From: Candidatus Ruminococcus avistercoris
Lineage (GTDB): Bacteria; Bacillota; Clostridia; Lachnospirales; Lachnospiraceae
DNA: 60,805 nucleotides
NCBI GenBank assembly: GCA_019120315.1
Contig: DWVJ01000044.1
Location: 1 to 60,805, forward strand
Direction of reading: 5' to 3'
Within the stretch, counting starts at the first letter, position 1, and every line of letters begins with the position of its first letter. Shown piece after piece: positions 16,337 through 26,189 of this stretch. A program made the position numbers and the translations under genes. Below the pieces are notes generated by a model. That model was given only the letters and a program-made list of their open reading frames with translations, did not search any database and was not told where the DNA came from.

Positions 16337-17245
16337 TTATACTTTCAAGTGCTTGCGGATCGTGATGGCGCTTCCGATGAAACCGATGCCCATACCCAGG
16401 ATCAGTCCCGCAGGTATCAGAACCTCAAATACCTGTCTGGCCGCCAGGAAGGTTACGATATCACTGAGGATATTGAACCGCTCCAGGATATAGCCCACCG
16501 CCCTGTTGTACATAAAGTACAGCACGACCAGCGGAATCGCCGCTCCGATCAGACCGATCAGAAGACCTTCGATAATAAAGGGAGCTCTGACAAATCCATT
16601 GGTCGCTCCGATCAGCTTCATAATGCCGATCTCCTCCCGGCGTACAGAAATACCCACCGAGATGGTGTTGCTGATCAGAAAAACTGCCACCGCAAACAGG
16701 ATGATAATCACTGCCAGAGAAATAGTTCCCAAAAGTTTGTTGAACGTCGTCAGCGTATTGACCGCACCTTCGGAATGATTCACATTGCTGACACCGTCCA
16801 TGGCTTCAATCGCAGCCGCCACTTCTTCCTGATCCTCGATCCGGTCCACCGTCACCTCATAGTTGGCCTTGTTGCTCAGCGGGTTATCATTTTTAAAGCC
16901 TTCCGCCGCATCCTCGGCTCCTTCAAAGTATTCCTCCTGGAACTCCTCCCAGGCCTCCTGGGCCGATACGTAGGTAACATTCGTCACTCCGTTTAGAGAT
17001 TCGATCTGACCTCCCACCGCGTCGATGGTGGCCTGATCTGTGCCGTCCTCAAAGAAGACGGTCATGGTGACGCCTTCCTCCACGTTTTTCACGATATAAT
17101 TGAAATTGATCACGATGGAGAATACCAGTCCAAACAGAAATACACAGGCGGCAATGGTGGCGATGGATGCCAGGGAAAAGATGATGTTTCTCCCGATGTT
17201 CACCACGCCCTGTTTTGCGTTATAACCGATGGTACTAATTCGCAT
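16337..17245 (-). CDS. ftsX: Cell division ABC transporter permease FtsX
   Basis: 302-residue permease. Four membrane segments: one near residue 20-45, then three in the C-terminal half (about 170-195, 220-250, 270-295). The external loop (about 50-160) is where Gram-positive FtsX activates peptidoglycan hydrolases such as CwlO or PcsB. FtsEX uses ATP inside to switch on wall hydrolysis outside. I start at the ATG at 17245, preceded by AGAAGG, rather than the GTG nine bases upstream; it overlaps the last codons of ftsE by 11 bases, so translation is probably coupled. Confidence 0.93.
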   Translation of the reverse strand: MRISTIGYNAKQGVVNIGRNIIFSLASIATIAACVFLFGLVFSIVINFNYIVKNVEEGVTMTVFFEDGTDQATIDAVGGQIESLNGVTNVTYVSAQEAWEEFQEEYFEGAEDAAEGFKNDNPLSNKANYEVTVDRIEDQEEVAAAIEAMDGVSNVNHSEGAVNTLTTFNKLLGTISLAVIIILFAVAVFLISNTISVGISVRREEIGIMKLIGATNGFVRAPFIIEGLLIGLIGAAIPLVVLYFMYNRAVGYILERFNILSDIVTFLAARQVFEVLIPAGLILGMGIGFIGSAITIRKHLKV

Positions 17246-17918
17246 GATATACACCTTCTTGTTCGTCGCTTACAATGACGCCTTTCTTCATCGCAATTAC
17301 CCTCTTTTTAAAGGCATTGACGATTTCACGGTTATGAGTAACGACAAGAACGGTGGTGCCGCGCTCGTTGATCTCTTCCAGCAGCTTCATGATTTCAAAT
17401 GAAGTTTTGGGATCCAGGTTTCCTGTGGGCTCATCGGCCAGCAGAATATCCGGCCGATTTACCAGCGCTCTTGCCAGCGCCACTCTCTGCTGTTCTCCCC
17501 CTGAAAGTTCCCGCGGATAAGATTTGTATTTCTCTGCCAGACCTACCAGCGTAAGCACTTCCGGCACCCGTTTTTTGATCACGCGGTTCGGGCGCTCGAT
17601 TACCCGCTGGGCAAAGGCCACGTTCTCGTAGACGTTCCGGTCTTTCAGCAGACGAAAATCCTGAAATACGACGCCGACGCCGCGGCGGTATTTCGGAACC
17701 TTTCTCCGTTTCAGTTTGTTCAGTATCTGACCATTGACTTCAATGGTCCCTTCCGTAGGTTCCAGCTCCTTTAACAGAAGCTTAATCAACGTGGATTTCC
17801 CGGATCCACTGTTTCCCACTACGAAAACAAATTCCCCCTTATCAATCTGCAGATCCATATGGTCGATGGCCGGCTGGCCCTTTCCATAGGATTTGCTTAC
17901 GTTTCTTAACGTAATCAT
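17235..17918 (-). CDS. ftsE: Cell division ATP-binding protein FtsE
   Basis: 227-residue ABC ATPase. Walker A GNSGSGKST (about 36-44), signature LSGGEQQRVALARAL, Walker B ILLADEPTGNLD, switch His in VTHNREIV. It pairs with FtsX to couple ATP hydrolysis to activation of peptidoglycan hydrolases at the septum or side wall. The gene has a GGAGGAGC ribosome-binding site and follows the CdaR-like regulator gene after 37 bases, with a short perfect hairpin in the gap. Confidence 0.95.
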   Translation of the reverse strand: MITLRNVSKSYGKGQPAIDHMDLQIDKGEFVFVVGNSGSGKSTLIKLLLKELEPTEGTIEVNGQILNKLKRRKVPKYRRGVGVVFQDFRLLKDRNVYENVAFAQRVIERPNRVIKKRVPEVLTLVGLAEKYKSYPRELSGGEQQRVALARALVNRPDILLADEPTGNLDPKTSFEIMKLLEEINERGTTVLVVTHNREIVNAFKKRVIAMKKGVIVSDEQEGVYHAN

Positions 17919-17938
17919 AAGCTCCTCCTGCTATTGCT

Positions 17939-17956
17939 GTGCGCAGATACGCGCAC
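17939..17956. other. Short GC hairpin between CdaR-like gene and ftsE
   Basis: GTGCGC (17939-17944) and GCGCAC (17951-17956) enclose a 6-base loop. It touches the stop codon of the regulator gene and has no T tract, so it is more likely an intercistronic processing or stability element than a terminator. Confidence 0.4.
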
Positions 17957-19041
17957 TAATAGTCCAAAGTTTCCATGTACTGCATATAGCGTACGACCAT
18001 CAGCGCGATCTTGAAGGTAATGGCATCCTCGAAGACACGCAGATCCAGGCCTGTACTCTTCTGAAGCTTATCCAGACGGTATACCAGCGTATTTCTGTGG
18101 ATATACAGCTGTCTGGAAGTCTCGGAAACATTGAGGCTGTTCTCGAAGAATTTATTGATGGTCACCAGCGTTTCCTCATCGAAATCATCCGGCGACTTGT
18201 CGGCAAAAATCTCTTTGATAAACATTTTACACAGCGGAATGGGAAGCTGATAGATCAGCCGTCCGATTCCCAGCGCACTGTATGCGAACACATCCCGGTC
18301 GCTGAAGAAAATCTTGCCCACGTCCAGAGCGGTCCGCGCTTCCTTGTAGGAACGGGACACTTCCTTTAACTCTTTGACGATGGTGCCGTAGGCGATGTGG
18401 GTGCTGCCGTCGGAGGTCCTTCCGATGGTATCCAGAATCGAAGCGGCCAGTCTGTTCATCTCCTCATAGCCGTCCAGCTCTTCCAGCTCCTTGACAATGA
18501 TGATATTTTTCTCATCTACGGCTGTGATGAAATCTCCGCTCTTTCCGTGGAACATATTCTTGATACATTCCAGCAGGTTATAATCTTTGCTCTGATCCGT
18601 CTCCAGAATGAAGACGACTCTCCTTGCGTCCACATCAATATGTAACTTTTTCGCCCGGTTATAGATATCCACTAAAAGCAGGTTATCCAGCAGCAGGTTC
18701 TTGATAAAATTATCCTTATCAAACCGCTCCTTGTACGCAATCAAAAGATTTTCAATCTGGAACGCCGCCATCTTGCCAATCATAAAAAGATCATCGCTGC
18801 CGTTGACAACCAGCACATACTCCAACTGATGTTCATCATAAACCTTAAAATACTGGAATCCTTTTATAATCTGACTGTCTGCCTGCGACTCCACAAAATC
18901 CATGACTTCACTGCCGGTGGCAACCGGTTCTGCAAAAGTTGACACCAGGACTTTTCCTTCAACGTCCATCAGGCACATGTCCACTCTGGATATTGCTTTC
19001 ATTCCTTCAATTGTATTCTGAAGTATTTGGTTTGAAATCAT
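17956..19041 (-). CDS. CdaR-like transcriptional regulator (PucR/sugar-diacid family HTH)
   Basis: 361-residue regulator. The N-terminal 130 residues resemble the sugar-diacid recognition (CdaR/DiaA) sensor domain; the middle part is a GGDEF-derived PucR-like domain without signature residues; the C terminus has the PucR-type helix-turn-helix (NVSETSRQLYIHRNTLVYRL then DLRVFEDAITFKIAL). The ligand is unknown: relatives respond to glycerate, glucarate, purine catabolites or others. No diacid catabolic gene is nearby, and the downstream ftsE suggests either a shared transcript or chance. AGGAGTAGGAG precedes the ATG. Confidence 0.82.
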   Translation of the reverse strand: MISNQILQNTIEGMKAISRVDMCLMDVEGKVLVSTFAEPVATGSEVMDFVESQADSQIIKGFQYFKVYDEHQLEYVLVVNGSDDLFMIGKMAAFQIENLLIAYKERFDKDNFIKNLLLDNLLLVDIYNRAKKLHIDVDARRVVFILETDQSKDYNLLECIKNMFHGKSGDFITAVDEKNIIIVKELEELDGYEEMNRLAASILDTIGRTSDGSTHIAYGTIVKELKEVSRSYKEARTALDVGKIFFSDRDVFAYSALGIGRLIYQLPIPLCKMFIKEIFADKSPDDFDEETLVTINKFFENSLNVSETSRQLYIHRNTLVYRLDKLQKSTGLDLRVFEDAITFKIALMVVRYMQYMETLDY

Positions 19042-19297
19042 TCTCCTACTCCTTTTGCATTTTTTATGAAATCTTAAATCCTTAGAGTATATTTTAATAT
19101 AAATTCACCAAAAAGGAAAGAGATAATACGGAATTTTTAACAATTTTTTTCCGTTTTTTTATTCATATTGCAAAAAAATTACGCTTCAAACCAAATTCAC
19201 AGCAATATCTGCCTGATTTTCATTTCCCGAAACCGACAAAAAGCTTCCCCGTTATCATAAACGCTGTTCTCGAAAAATGCAACCCCTAAAGCGAGGT

Positions 19298-21079
19298 TTA
19301 TCCGTTTTCCTCCAGCTGTTTTTTCAGATATCTTCCTACTATTTTGGAGAAATTTCCAATATCGCGGATATAAGCAAAATCTTTTCCGAATATTTTCTTC
19401 TCCGCCTCCAGGTCTTTTTCCTCCCCAGCGAAGACGCCCAGGACGCTGATCCCCTGATTTCTCAGTTTCCGCACCTCAAATCCCGTGTCCCTGATGGCGT
19501 ATTCTCCCTGGTATGGCTGGGGATTTCTGGCATTTGGCCGGTTTATGATCACATCGTAGGGCCGTCCGTCGCTTAAGATAATGAGGATTTTCTTTTCCTC
19601 CTCCCGGTTAATCAGCTCCTGTGCGACAGCCTTCACCGCCAGACCGTCCCGGTTATTGGAGGAAGTGGTAAACTCAAAGATCCTCTCATTTTCCGCTCTG
19701 GCGTCGTCATATTCCCGGTATCTTTGCAGGATCGTGTAATCCCAGAAAGTACAGAAACTGGTTACCCGGTGGGGAATCCCCACGCTGCTTAAGGCCTCCA
19801 TGATGATATAGGCCTGCAGCACCACCTTTTCCTGGCGCTGCCGCTGGGAACCGCTGGCATCGATCAGCACATCCACCACAAAGTCCTGCCGGCTGCTCTT
19901 GTCCTCTTTTTTAAACAGCTTGGCGTCCTTCGTCCTGCCCACTTTCCACAGTCTGGCCGGAATCAGCGTCCCCCGGTCGCAAATACTCTCCGAAGTCTCA
20001 TCCCGCAGCACGATGGCCTTTTTCAACACCTCCGCCAGCAGGCGGATATTATGCTTCACCACCCGGTGCTGGTCATAATATGCATATTTGTTTTTGGACT
20101 TCTGTTTCCTGGCATATTCATACTGATAATTGCGCAGCACCGGGTTTCGCAGAACTCCATCGGTGAAATACAGGCTGCAGTCTGCGTGTATTCCCTTGCA
20201 GTTCTGAAAATTTCGCCGTTTTTCCTCCAGGGGCGACAGATACGTTTTCCCGAAATTTAATTCCACATAGGAATAAGCCTTCTGAAGCGTCTCCTCATCC
20301 ACCAGGGTGATCCTGCGCTGGCGGGGACCGTCGGCTTTTTCCTCATCCTGCGCCTCGTCCGACGGCGACCGAGTAGCGGTCATCTCCATGGCAAGCTGTT
20401 CCAGGTACGCTTCCAGATTGTCCTCGTACATTTCCTCCGAAAGAAAATCCTTCCATTTATATGTGGCAATCTCTTCCATTGTCACAGAAAGGATCTGATC
20501 CAGCGTCCCGTATTGTTCCTCGTATCCCGGTTCCATCCACTGATTATAAAGTTCATCAATCTTTTCAATCACCTGCCGGGTGGTTCTGGCGCCTTTCAGT
20601 TCATAGAGCTGCTCCATCTTTTTACGGATCACGTTGCTGACCATATATTCTCCCTGGATTTTCTCCCGGAACAGGGCGATCTTCAGCTGACCGATCTCGC
20701 TTTTCACCAGCGAAGAAAAATCCATCTCCAGCGTATCCTCAAAGGCGTGTTTCTGTATGGCCCGAACGCCGGAACGCTCCTGCATGATCCTGCTTTCCAC
20801 CGCCTCCTCGATGCACAGCTGGGCGATATTCACCAGCGCGTCCTCGTGGGCGTGGACGAAAAGTTTTTTCACCAGATAAAGACTCAGTTCTTCTTTATTG
20901 AAATATTTGGCAAAGGCTCCCTGCTTGATCCCGTCATACAGGGCGATGTAACGGGATTTCAGGAAGCCTTCCACATCCGGACGGGCCTCCAGCGTATAAT
21001 CGCCGCAGACCGTCCAGATCAGGTTTTTAATCCGGTTTTCAATTTCCAGCTGATACTCTTCCTTCATCAAATCACTCAT
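19298..21079 (-). CDS. VWA domain-containing protein (NorD/CobT-like partner of MoxR ATPase)
   Basis: 593 residues. The C-terminal 200 residues are a von Willebrand A domain: MIDAS motif DASGSQRQR (a DxSxS variant), the downstream Asn/Arg-Asp segment SSNNRDGLAV and the strand ILIILSDGRPYD, so a bound Mg2+ is likely. The N-terminal 350 residues are helical and charged, without signal peptide or membrane segment. Proteins of this plan (NorD, CobT, RavA partner ViaA) work with a MoxR AAA+ ATPase to remodel or insert metal into target complexes. It lies 11 bases after the MoxR gene and last in the lipid kinase-glnN-moxR-vwa operon. Its target is unknown. Confidence 0.85.
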   Translation of the reverse strand: MSDLMKEEYQLEIENRIKNLIWTVCGDYTLEARPDVEGFLKSRYIALYDGIKQGAFAKYFNKEELSLYLVKKLFVHAHEDALVNIAQLCIEEAVESRIMQERSGVRAIQKHAFEDTLEMDFSSLVKSEIGQLKIALFREKIQGEYMVSNVIRKKMEQLYELKGARTTRQVIEKIDELYNQWMEPGYEEQYGTLDQILSVTMEEIATYKWKDFLSEEMYEDNLEAYLEQLAMEMTATRSPSDEAQDEEKADGPRQRRITLVDEETLQKAYSYVELNFGKTYLSPLEEKRRNFQNCKGIHADCSLYFTDGVLRNPVLRNYQYEYARKQKSKNKYAYYDQHRVVKHNIRLLAEVLKKAIVLRDETSESICDRGTLIPARLWKVGRTKDAKLFKKEDKSSRQDFVVDVLIDASGSQRQRQEKVVLQAYIIMEALSSVGIPHRVTSFCTFWDYTILQRYREYDDARAENERIFEFTTSSNNRDGLAVKAVAQELINREEEKKILIILSDGRPYDVIINRPNARNPQPYQGEYAIRDTGFEVRKLRNQGISVLGVFAGEEKDLEAEKKIFGKDFAYIRDIGNFSKIVGRYLKKQLEENG

Positions 21080-21090
21080 ATGAAGTCCTC

Positions 21091-22008
21091 TCAGGCAAAG
21101 ATGTCCGCCTCCGTCCAGTCCTCCGGTATCCTGGTCATCACCACATCGTCGATGATTTCCTTTTCAAAGGCGTCGAAACTTTTGTTAACAATCCCCATAC
21201 GCACTGCCAGCGCCGGAGAAAGGCCGCAGCGGATGGTTTTTACCGCCGCCAGCATTCCCCGAAGATCCAGGGCCTTCGTGGAAATTTCTCCGTTCTGCGC
21301 TTTCAGCTGCAGATCCAGAAACAGGCCGATCAGCTGTTCCATAGCGTCTTCCTTCCCGTCCGGGAAGAAATCATGAAACACTTTCTGAAGGGTATCATGA
21401 TTCTGCGCCGGCATATCGATTACCATAAAGCGGGAAACCAGCGCCTCATTCAGCTCTTTGGTGCCGGCATAACCGTAATTCATGGTACCGATGAAACGGG
21501 CCGCCGGATGCAGCATGATTTTGTCATACCCGGGCACATCGATACTTCTGCGGTAATCCAGCGTGGCGTGCAGTACCGACACCGCGTCGTTTTTCGCCAT
21601 GTTTACCTCATCCAAGATGCCAAATCCCCCGTACTGGGCGCACAGATAGATACTTCCTTTGCGCAGCTGCACCTGGTTGTCCACAAAGGTGTCCGTTCCG
21701 ATCAGGTCCGCGCTGCTGGTATTGACATGGAATGAAATATTATAGGACGGCCGGTTGAAAATATAGGCCAGGTTTTCCGCCAGCACGTTTTTCCCGGTGG
21801 CCTTGGAACCGGTCAGAAGCAGATTTTCCCCCTGCAGCAGGGCGGCGATGGCCATCTCCAGAATTTCCTTTCCGTAAAACGGAATCAGCGGCCGGACGAC
21901 CCGGTATCTCACCGCCTCGTCCACCGGGAATTCTTCCCGGTACATCCGGACTTCCTCAATCATCCTCGGGTTCACACCCTGTTCTTCCAAAAACTTCAGT
22001 TCTTCCAC
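21091..22008 (-). CDS. MoxR-type AAA+ ATPase
   Basis: 305 residues. Walker A is GSKATGKN (variant of GxxxxGK[ST] with Asn at the last place), Walker B FGILDEVNM, sensor 1 in FIGTMNYGYAGT and the arginine finger in NEALVSRFMVIDM. The MoxR class acts as a chaperone with a VWA partner, which here is the next gene. I start at the GTG at 22008, with GAGGTGG just upstream, giving (M)EELKFLEEQGVNPRMIEE; a longer ATG start at 22080 would overlap the glnN gene by 59 bases and lacks a site. The Asn in place of Ser/Thr in Walker A is worth checking for ATPase activity. Confidence 0.85.
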   Translation of the reverse strand: MEELKFLEEQGVNPRMIEEVRMYREEFPVDEAVRYRVVRPLIPFYGKEILEMAIAALLQGENLLLTGSKATGKNVLAENLAYIFNRPSYNISFHVNTSSADLIGTDTFVDNQVQLRKGSIYLCAQYGGFGILDEVNMAKNDAVSVLHATLDYRRSIDVPGYDKIMLHPAARFIGTMNYGYAGTKELNEALVSRFMVIDMPAQNHDTLQKVFHDFFPDGKEDAMEQLIGLFLDLQLKAQNGEISTKALDLRGMLAAVKTIRCGLSPALAVRMGIVNKSFDAFEKEIIDDVVMTRIPEDWTEADIFA

Positions 22009-22021
22009 GTTCCACCTCTCA

Positions 22022-24136
22022 TCACACTTCAAACAGCAGATCTCCGTAGGATGGCATCGGCCATACGGATTTATCCACAATCATCTCCAGTTCATCCACC
22101 GGACGGCGCAGCGCCTCCATGGCCGGAACCGCCTTATCATGGTAGAAATTGGCCCGGACGGCTCCCTCTTCCATATTTATCGCTTCCTGTTCGATCTCAT
22201 TTAATCTTACCAACGCCGTCTTCGCTTCCCGCAGCAGACGGGAAGTCTCCCGCAGCAGATCTTCCTGCACGCTGATATCCGCATCACAGGCCGCGCGCAC
22301 AGCGTTGATGGAATCTGCCAAAGATTTGGTATACTTGATTACCGCCGGGATGATCTGCTTGCTGGCGATATTGAGCATCGCTTTTACTTCTATATTAATA
22401 GTCTTCGCATAGGCCTCATACTGGATTTCCGCGCGGGACCGCAGCTCCGCTTCCGTGAACACACCGAACTCGCCAAAGAGCCGGATGGCCTTATCGGTCG
22501 TCAGCGCCGGTATGGCCTCCACCATGGAGTTAATCACCGGCAGCCCTCTTCTTTTGGCTTCTTCGATCCAGGCCTCAGAGTATCCGTTGCCGTTGAAGAC
22601 GATCCGGTAATGGTCGGAAGCATATTGCTTGATCAGGTCATGGACCGCCTCGGCGAAATTATCGGATTTCTCGATCTCGTCGCAGGCTTCCTTGAAAGCT
22701 TCCGCCACGATGGTATTGATCACTGTGTTGGCCGGTCCCACAGAATCCCTGGACCCCACCATACGGAACTCGAATTTATTTCCCGTAAAGGCAAAGGGTG
22801 AGGTCCGGTTGCGGTCGGTGGCGTCCTTGGCCAGATCCGGCAGGGTACGCACGCCGGTACGCAGTTTTCCTCCCTTTATACTGTGGGTGGCCTCGCCGGT
22901 GCTGATCAGCTGCTCCATCACATCCTCCAGCTGCTCGCCCAGGAAGACAGAGATCACGGCCGGCGGCGCCTCGTGGGCTCCCAGACGGTGATCATTTCCC
23001 ACATCAGAGGCAGATTCCCGTAAAAGATCCGCATGGGTATCCACCGCTTTTAAGATACAGGTCAGCACCAGCAAAAACTGAATGTTCTCATGGGGCGTCT
23101 TGCCGGGATCCAGCAGGTTGATGCCGTCATCTGTGGTCAGAGACCAGTTGTTATGCTTGCCGGAGCCGTTGACGCCGGCAAAAGGTTTTTCGTGAAGCAG
23201 ACACTTCATGCCGTGCTGACTGGCGATCCGCTTTAAGGTCTGCATGATAATCTGATTGTGATCCACCGCCACATTGGCCGGCGCATAGATGGGCGCCAAC
23301 TCATGCTGCGCCGGCGCCACCTCGTTGTGCTGAGTCTTGGAACTTACGCCCAGCTTCCACAGTTCCTCGTTGACATCCTTCATAAAGGCGGCGATTCTCT
23401 GACGGATCGTACCGAAATAATGATCGTCCAGCTCCTGTCCTTTGGCCGGCGGCGCGCCGAACAGTGTTCGTCCCGTGTAAACCAGGTCTTTTCTCTGACG
23501 GAATTTCTCCGCGTCCACCAGGAAATACTCCTGCTCCGGTCCCACAGAAGGAGTCACCCGTTTGGAAGTGGTATTGCCAAACAGACGCAGCAGACGCAGC
23601 GCCTGCACGTTGATGGCCTCCATGGAGCGTAAAAGCGGCGTTTTCTGGTCCAGCGCTTCTCCCGTATAGGAGCAGAAGGCGGTGGGGATACAAAGGGTGG
23701 CTCCCGCCGCATCCTGCCGCACGAAAGCCGGCGAAGTGCAGTCCCAGGCCGTGTAGCCTCTGGCTTCAAAGGTGGCCCGCAATCCTCCGGAAGGGAAAGA
23801 GGAGGCATCCGGTTCCCCTTTGATCAGTTCCTTGCCGGAAAAGCTCATCAGCACCTTTCCATTGCTCATGGGCGCCGTGATAAAGGAGTCGTGCTTTTCC
23901 GCCGTGGTACCGGTCAGAGGCTGGAACCAGTGGGTATAATGGGTCGCGCCCTTTTCAATGGCCCACTCCTTCATCTCATGGGCAATCACATCGGCGATCT
24001 CCGGATCCAGTTCTTTCCCTTCTTCAATGGTCTGCTTTAACTCCTTATATACCTTCTTAGGCAGACGCTCCTGCATGGCTGTATCGTTAAATACATTCTC
24101 TCCAAAAATTTTCGATACATTAATATAATCACTCAT
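22022..24136 (-). CDS. glnN: Glutamine synthetase type III
   Basis: Forms glutamine from glutamate, ammonia and ATP; the GSIII (GlnN) class is a dodecamer of about 700-residue subunits. The 704 residues fit. Landmarks: [17 protein letters not shown] near residue 70, the metal-site [27 protein letters not shown], the ATP/glutamate site [12 protein letters not shown], and [17 protein letters not shown]. The ATG at 24136 overlaps the lipid kinase stop by eight bases, and the next gene (MoxR) starts 13 bases downstream, so it is inside a four-gene operon. The ATG at 24145 is too close to AAAGG to be used. No riboswitch or GlnR-like site was recognised. Confidence 0.95.
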   Translation of the reverse strand: MSDYINVSKIFGENVFNDTAMQERLPKKVYKELKQTIEEGKELDPEIADVIAHEMKEWAIEKGATHYTHWFQPLTGTTAEKHDSFITAPMSNGKVLMSFSGKELIKGEPDASSFPSGGLRATFEARGYTAWDCTSPAFVRQDAAGATLCIPTAFCSYTGEALDQKTPLLRSMEAINVQALRLLRLFGNTTSKRVTPSVGPEQEYFLVDAEKFRQRKDLVYTGRTLFGAPPAKGQELDDHYFGTIRQRIAAFMKDVNEELWKLGVSSKTQHNEVAPAQHELAPIYAPANVAVDHNQIIMQTLKRIASQHGMKCLLHEKPFAGVNGSGKHNNWSLTTDDGINLLDPGKTPHENIQFLLVLTCILKAVDTHADLLRESASDVGNDHRLGAHEAPPAVISVFLGEQLEDVMEQLISTGEATHSIKGGKLRTGVRTLPDLAKDATDRNRTSPFAFTGNKFEFRMVGSRDSVGPANTVINTIVAEAFKEACDEIEKSDNFAEAVHDLIKQYASDHYRIVFNGNGYSEAWIEEAKRRGLPVINSMVEAIPALTTDKAIRLFGEFGVFTEAELRSRAEIQYEAYAKTINIEVKAMLNIASKQIIPAVIKYTKSLADSINAVRAACDADISVQEDLLRETSRLLREAKTALVRLNEIEQEAINMEEGAVRANFYHDKAVPAMEALRRPVDELEMIVDKSVWPMPSYGDLLFEV

Positions 24137-25106
24137 TCTCCTCATCCTTTCTCACAGTCGCGGAAGGTGTGTCTATATTCCCCTCCGGCAATTCCAGCGG
24201 CATATCCTTGTGCTTTTGGGGATTCAGCAGAATATGCAACGCCCGTTTCTTATTTTCGATACAGATCTCGCTGTGCTCTCCCCCGAACTCGCCGTCCAAA
24301 GTCCAGGGAATGGGCTCGTCAGACTCGATCACCACACAGTCTGATTTAAAAGAATAAATCATATCCGTGTCGTCCACCGCCGTCAGCAGCGCGCCCATGA
24401 TCTCATTGAGCTCCAGGGGATTTTTCGGCTCCCGGATCAATGTCACCTCAAACAGGCCGTCGTCCATCTCCACGTTCTTTCCCGTGAGATTTTTAAACCC
24501 GCCCACACTGCGGGAATTGGTGACCATACCGAAAATGTAATTGTCCTCTTTTTGCATCCCGTTGGCCCCGATTTTCATATGGTAGGATTTGATATCAAAA
24601 ATCCGCTTCACACCTTCCAGCAGATAGGCCATATGGCCCAACACGTTTTTCAAAGCCTGATCCGTCTGGTAGGAGACGTCGGTGAACAGGCCAAAGGCCG
24701 CAATATAGACGAAGGTTTCCCGGTTAAACCGCCCCACATCGCAGCTATAGCATTTCCCTTCCATGATTTCCTGCGCCGCCTTCTCCATGTTTTTGGGAAT
24801 ATCCAGGCTGCTGGCAAAATCATTGGTGCTTCCGGAAGGGATATATCCCATCGGTACTTTTTCTTTGCACTCCAGCAATCCGGTCACCACCTCCGCCAGG
24901 GTACCGTCCCCTCCGCTGCAGACCACCAGATCCATCTGCGGTGCCACCCTTTTTACCACATGGTAGGCGTCCTGGGCATACTGGGTGGGATGAACCATCA
25001 CCTGATAGCCGTTTCGCACAAAAATGTTGATAATATTCAGAAGCTTTGATTTGATCAGACCCTTGCCTGATTTGGGATTAAACACAAAGAGTAATTTTTT
25101 TTCCAT
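24129..25106 (-). CDS. Diacylglycerol kinase family lipid kinase (YegS/DgkB type)
   Basis: 325 residues. The kinase core shows NPKSGKG (about 9-15), the nucleotide-binding [24 protein letters not shown] and the C-terminal [12 protein letters not shown] strand. The family phosphorylates diacylglycerol, sphingosine-like or undecaprenol-related lipids at the inner membrane face; in Firmicutes DgkB recycles diacylglycerol from lipoteichoic acid synthesis. The start is the ATG at 25106 (GGGAG five bases upstream), not the ATG at 25133. It is first in the operon, with a promoter 41 bases upstream, and overlaps glnN by eight bases. Confidence 0.88.
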   Translation of the reverse strand: MEKKLLFVFNPKSGKGLIKSKLLNIINIFVRNGYQVMVHPTQYAQDAYHVVKRVAPQMDLVVCSGGDGTLAEVVTGLLECKEKVPMGYIPSGSTNDFASSLDIPKNMEKAAQEIMEGKCYSCDVGRFNRETFVYIAAFGLFTDVSYQTDQALKNVLGHMAYLLEGVKRIFDIKSYHMKIGANGMQKEDNYIFGMVTNSRSVGGFKNLTGKNVEMDDGLFEVTLIREPKNPLELNEIMGALLTAVDDTDMIYSFKSDCVVIESDEPIPWTLDGEFGGEHSEICIENKKRALHILLNPQKHKDMPLELPEGNIDTPSATVRKDEENE

Positions 25107-25146
25107 AGGCTCTCCCATTGCATTTTCTTTCAAATATTACTGTACT

Positions 25147-25175
25147 ATTTTACTACGATTTTACGTCCAGAGCAA
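25147..25175 (-). promoter_or_regulatory. Promoter of lipid kinase-glnN-moxR-vwa operon
   Basis: On the minus strand TTGCTC (25175-25170), a 17-base spacer, TAAAAT (25152-25147), 41 bases before the ATG at 25106. It would drive glutamine synthetase together with the other three genes. Confidence 0.55.
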
Positions 25176-25186
25176 CTGAGGATTTC

Positions 25187-26053
25187 TCACCTGGAATCCG
25201 CATTCCCCCTCTGTCCGCTTACGATACACAGCACAATTCCTCCGATGATCAAGATACCGCCGGCCACGGAAGTCACCGCCGGCATCTCCCGAAACAAAAG
25301 GATGCCAAGCAAAGAAGCAAACACCGGCTCCAGCAGCTTGACCACCGATATGAAAGAGGCGCTCTCGTACTTCAGCCCCCAGCTGAAAATACTGTGCCCC
25401 AGCAGCGTACACAGCACCGCCAGGCCCATGGCCACCGCCAGATTACGCAGACTGACGGGAAGCACCGGATTACCTGTCAGGAAAGAGGCCGGCAGCACCA
25501 CCATCCCGGCGCTAAAATAAACGATCCAGGTATAAACCGTGGTGGACATCCGCCTGCGGTAGCTGCGGCCGATCAACGTATAGACTGCCGAACAGACCGC
25601 CCCGCACAGAGCCAGGATATTCCCGGTCATCCTGCCGCCGCCCATATCGCCCAGTACCACGACCACGCTGCCCGCAAAGGTGATCAGAATGCTCAGCCAC
25701 CCAAGCGCCGACAGTCTCTCCCGCAGAAACAGCGCTCCTCCCAGCGCTACGAAAAACACCTCCGTATCCACCAGCACCACGCTGGAGGCGATGCCGGTAT
25801 ACTGTAAACTCTGGAAATAGCAGAAAAAATGCATCCCCAGAAAGATACCGCTTCCCACACACAGTCCGATTTCCCGCAGCCCGATACCGGTAAATTCCCT
25901 TTTGTGGAAAAGCAGCGCTGCCGGTGAAAGCAGCAGTACGGAAAACAGCATGCGGTAAAATACCAGCACCGTGGATGGCGCGTCGGAATACCGAACCAGG
26001 ATGGCGGAAAAAGCCGTCCCCAGCACCCCCAGTATGATGATGATTTTTTTCAT
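25187..26053 (-). CDS. DMT superfamily transporter (EamA family)
   Basis: 288 residues with ten hydrophobic segments in two EamA halves (each about 130 residues). Typical segments are LGVLGTAFSAILVRY at the start, LVDTEVFFVALGGALFLRERLS closing the first half and LLEPVFASLLGILLFREMP closing the second. The family exports or imports metabolites such as amino acids, nucleotide sugars or cofactors; substrate is not readable. It is upstream of the lipid kinase operon on the same strand and divergent from the SDR gene. Confidence 0.88.
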   Translation of the reverse strand: MKKIIIILGVLGTAFSAILVRYSDAPSTVLVFYRMLFSVLLLSPAALLFHKREFTGIGLREIGLCVGSGIFLGMHFFCYFQSLQYTGIASSVVLVDTEVFFVALGGALFLRERLSALGWLSILITFAGSVVVVLGDMGGGRMTGNILALCGAVCSAVYTLIGRSYRRRMSTTVYTWIVYFSAGMVVLPASFLTGNPVLPVSLRNLAVAMGLAVLCTLLGHSIFSWGLKYESASFISVVKLLEPVFASLLGILLFREMPAVTSVAGGILIIGGIVLCIVSGQRGNADSR

Positions 26054-26189
26054 TGTCTTTCACTTACCCAACGTCACATTTTGCCGTTATAATATCACGG
26101 ATTTCCTTTTAGAAGCAAGCAAAATCAAGGGATAAAAGCATGGTATTTTGTAACTGGATATGATATGTTATACCTTGAGGTGAAAAAAT

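Noticed and set aside
19042-19297. Search for an RNA gene or small gene in the AT-rich gap
   Set aside because: No convincing frame, hairpin with T tract or tRNA-like fold was found.
22009-22080. ATG at 22080 as the start of the MoxR gene
   Set aside because: It would overlap glnN by 59 bases with no ribosome-binding site; the GTG at 22008 has GAGGTGG upstream.
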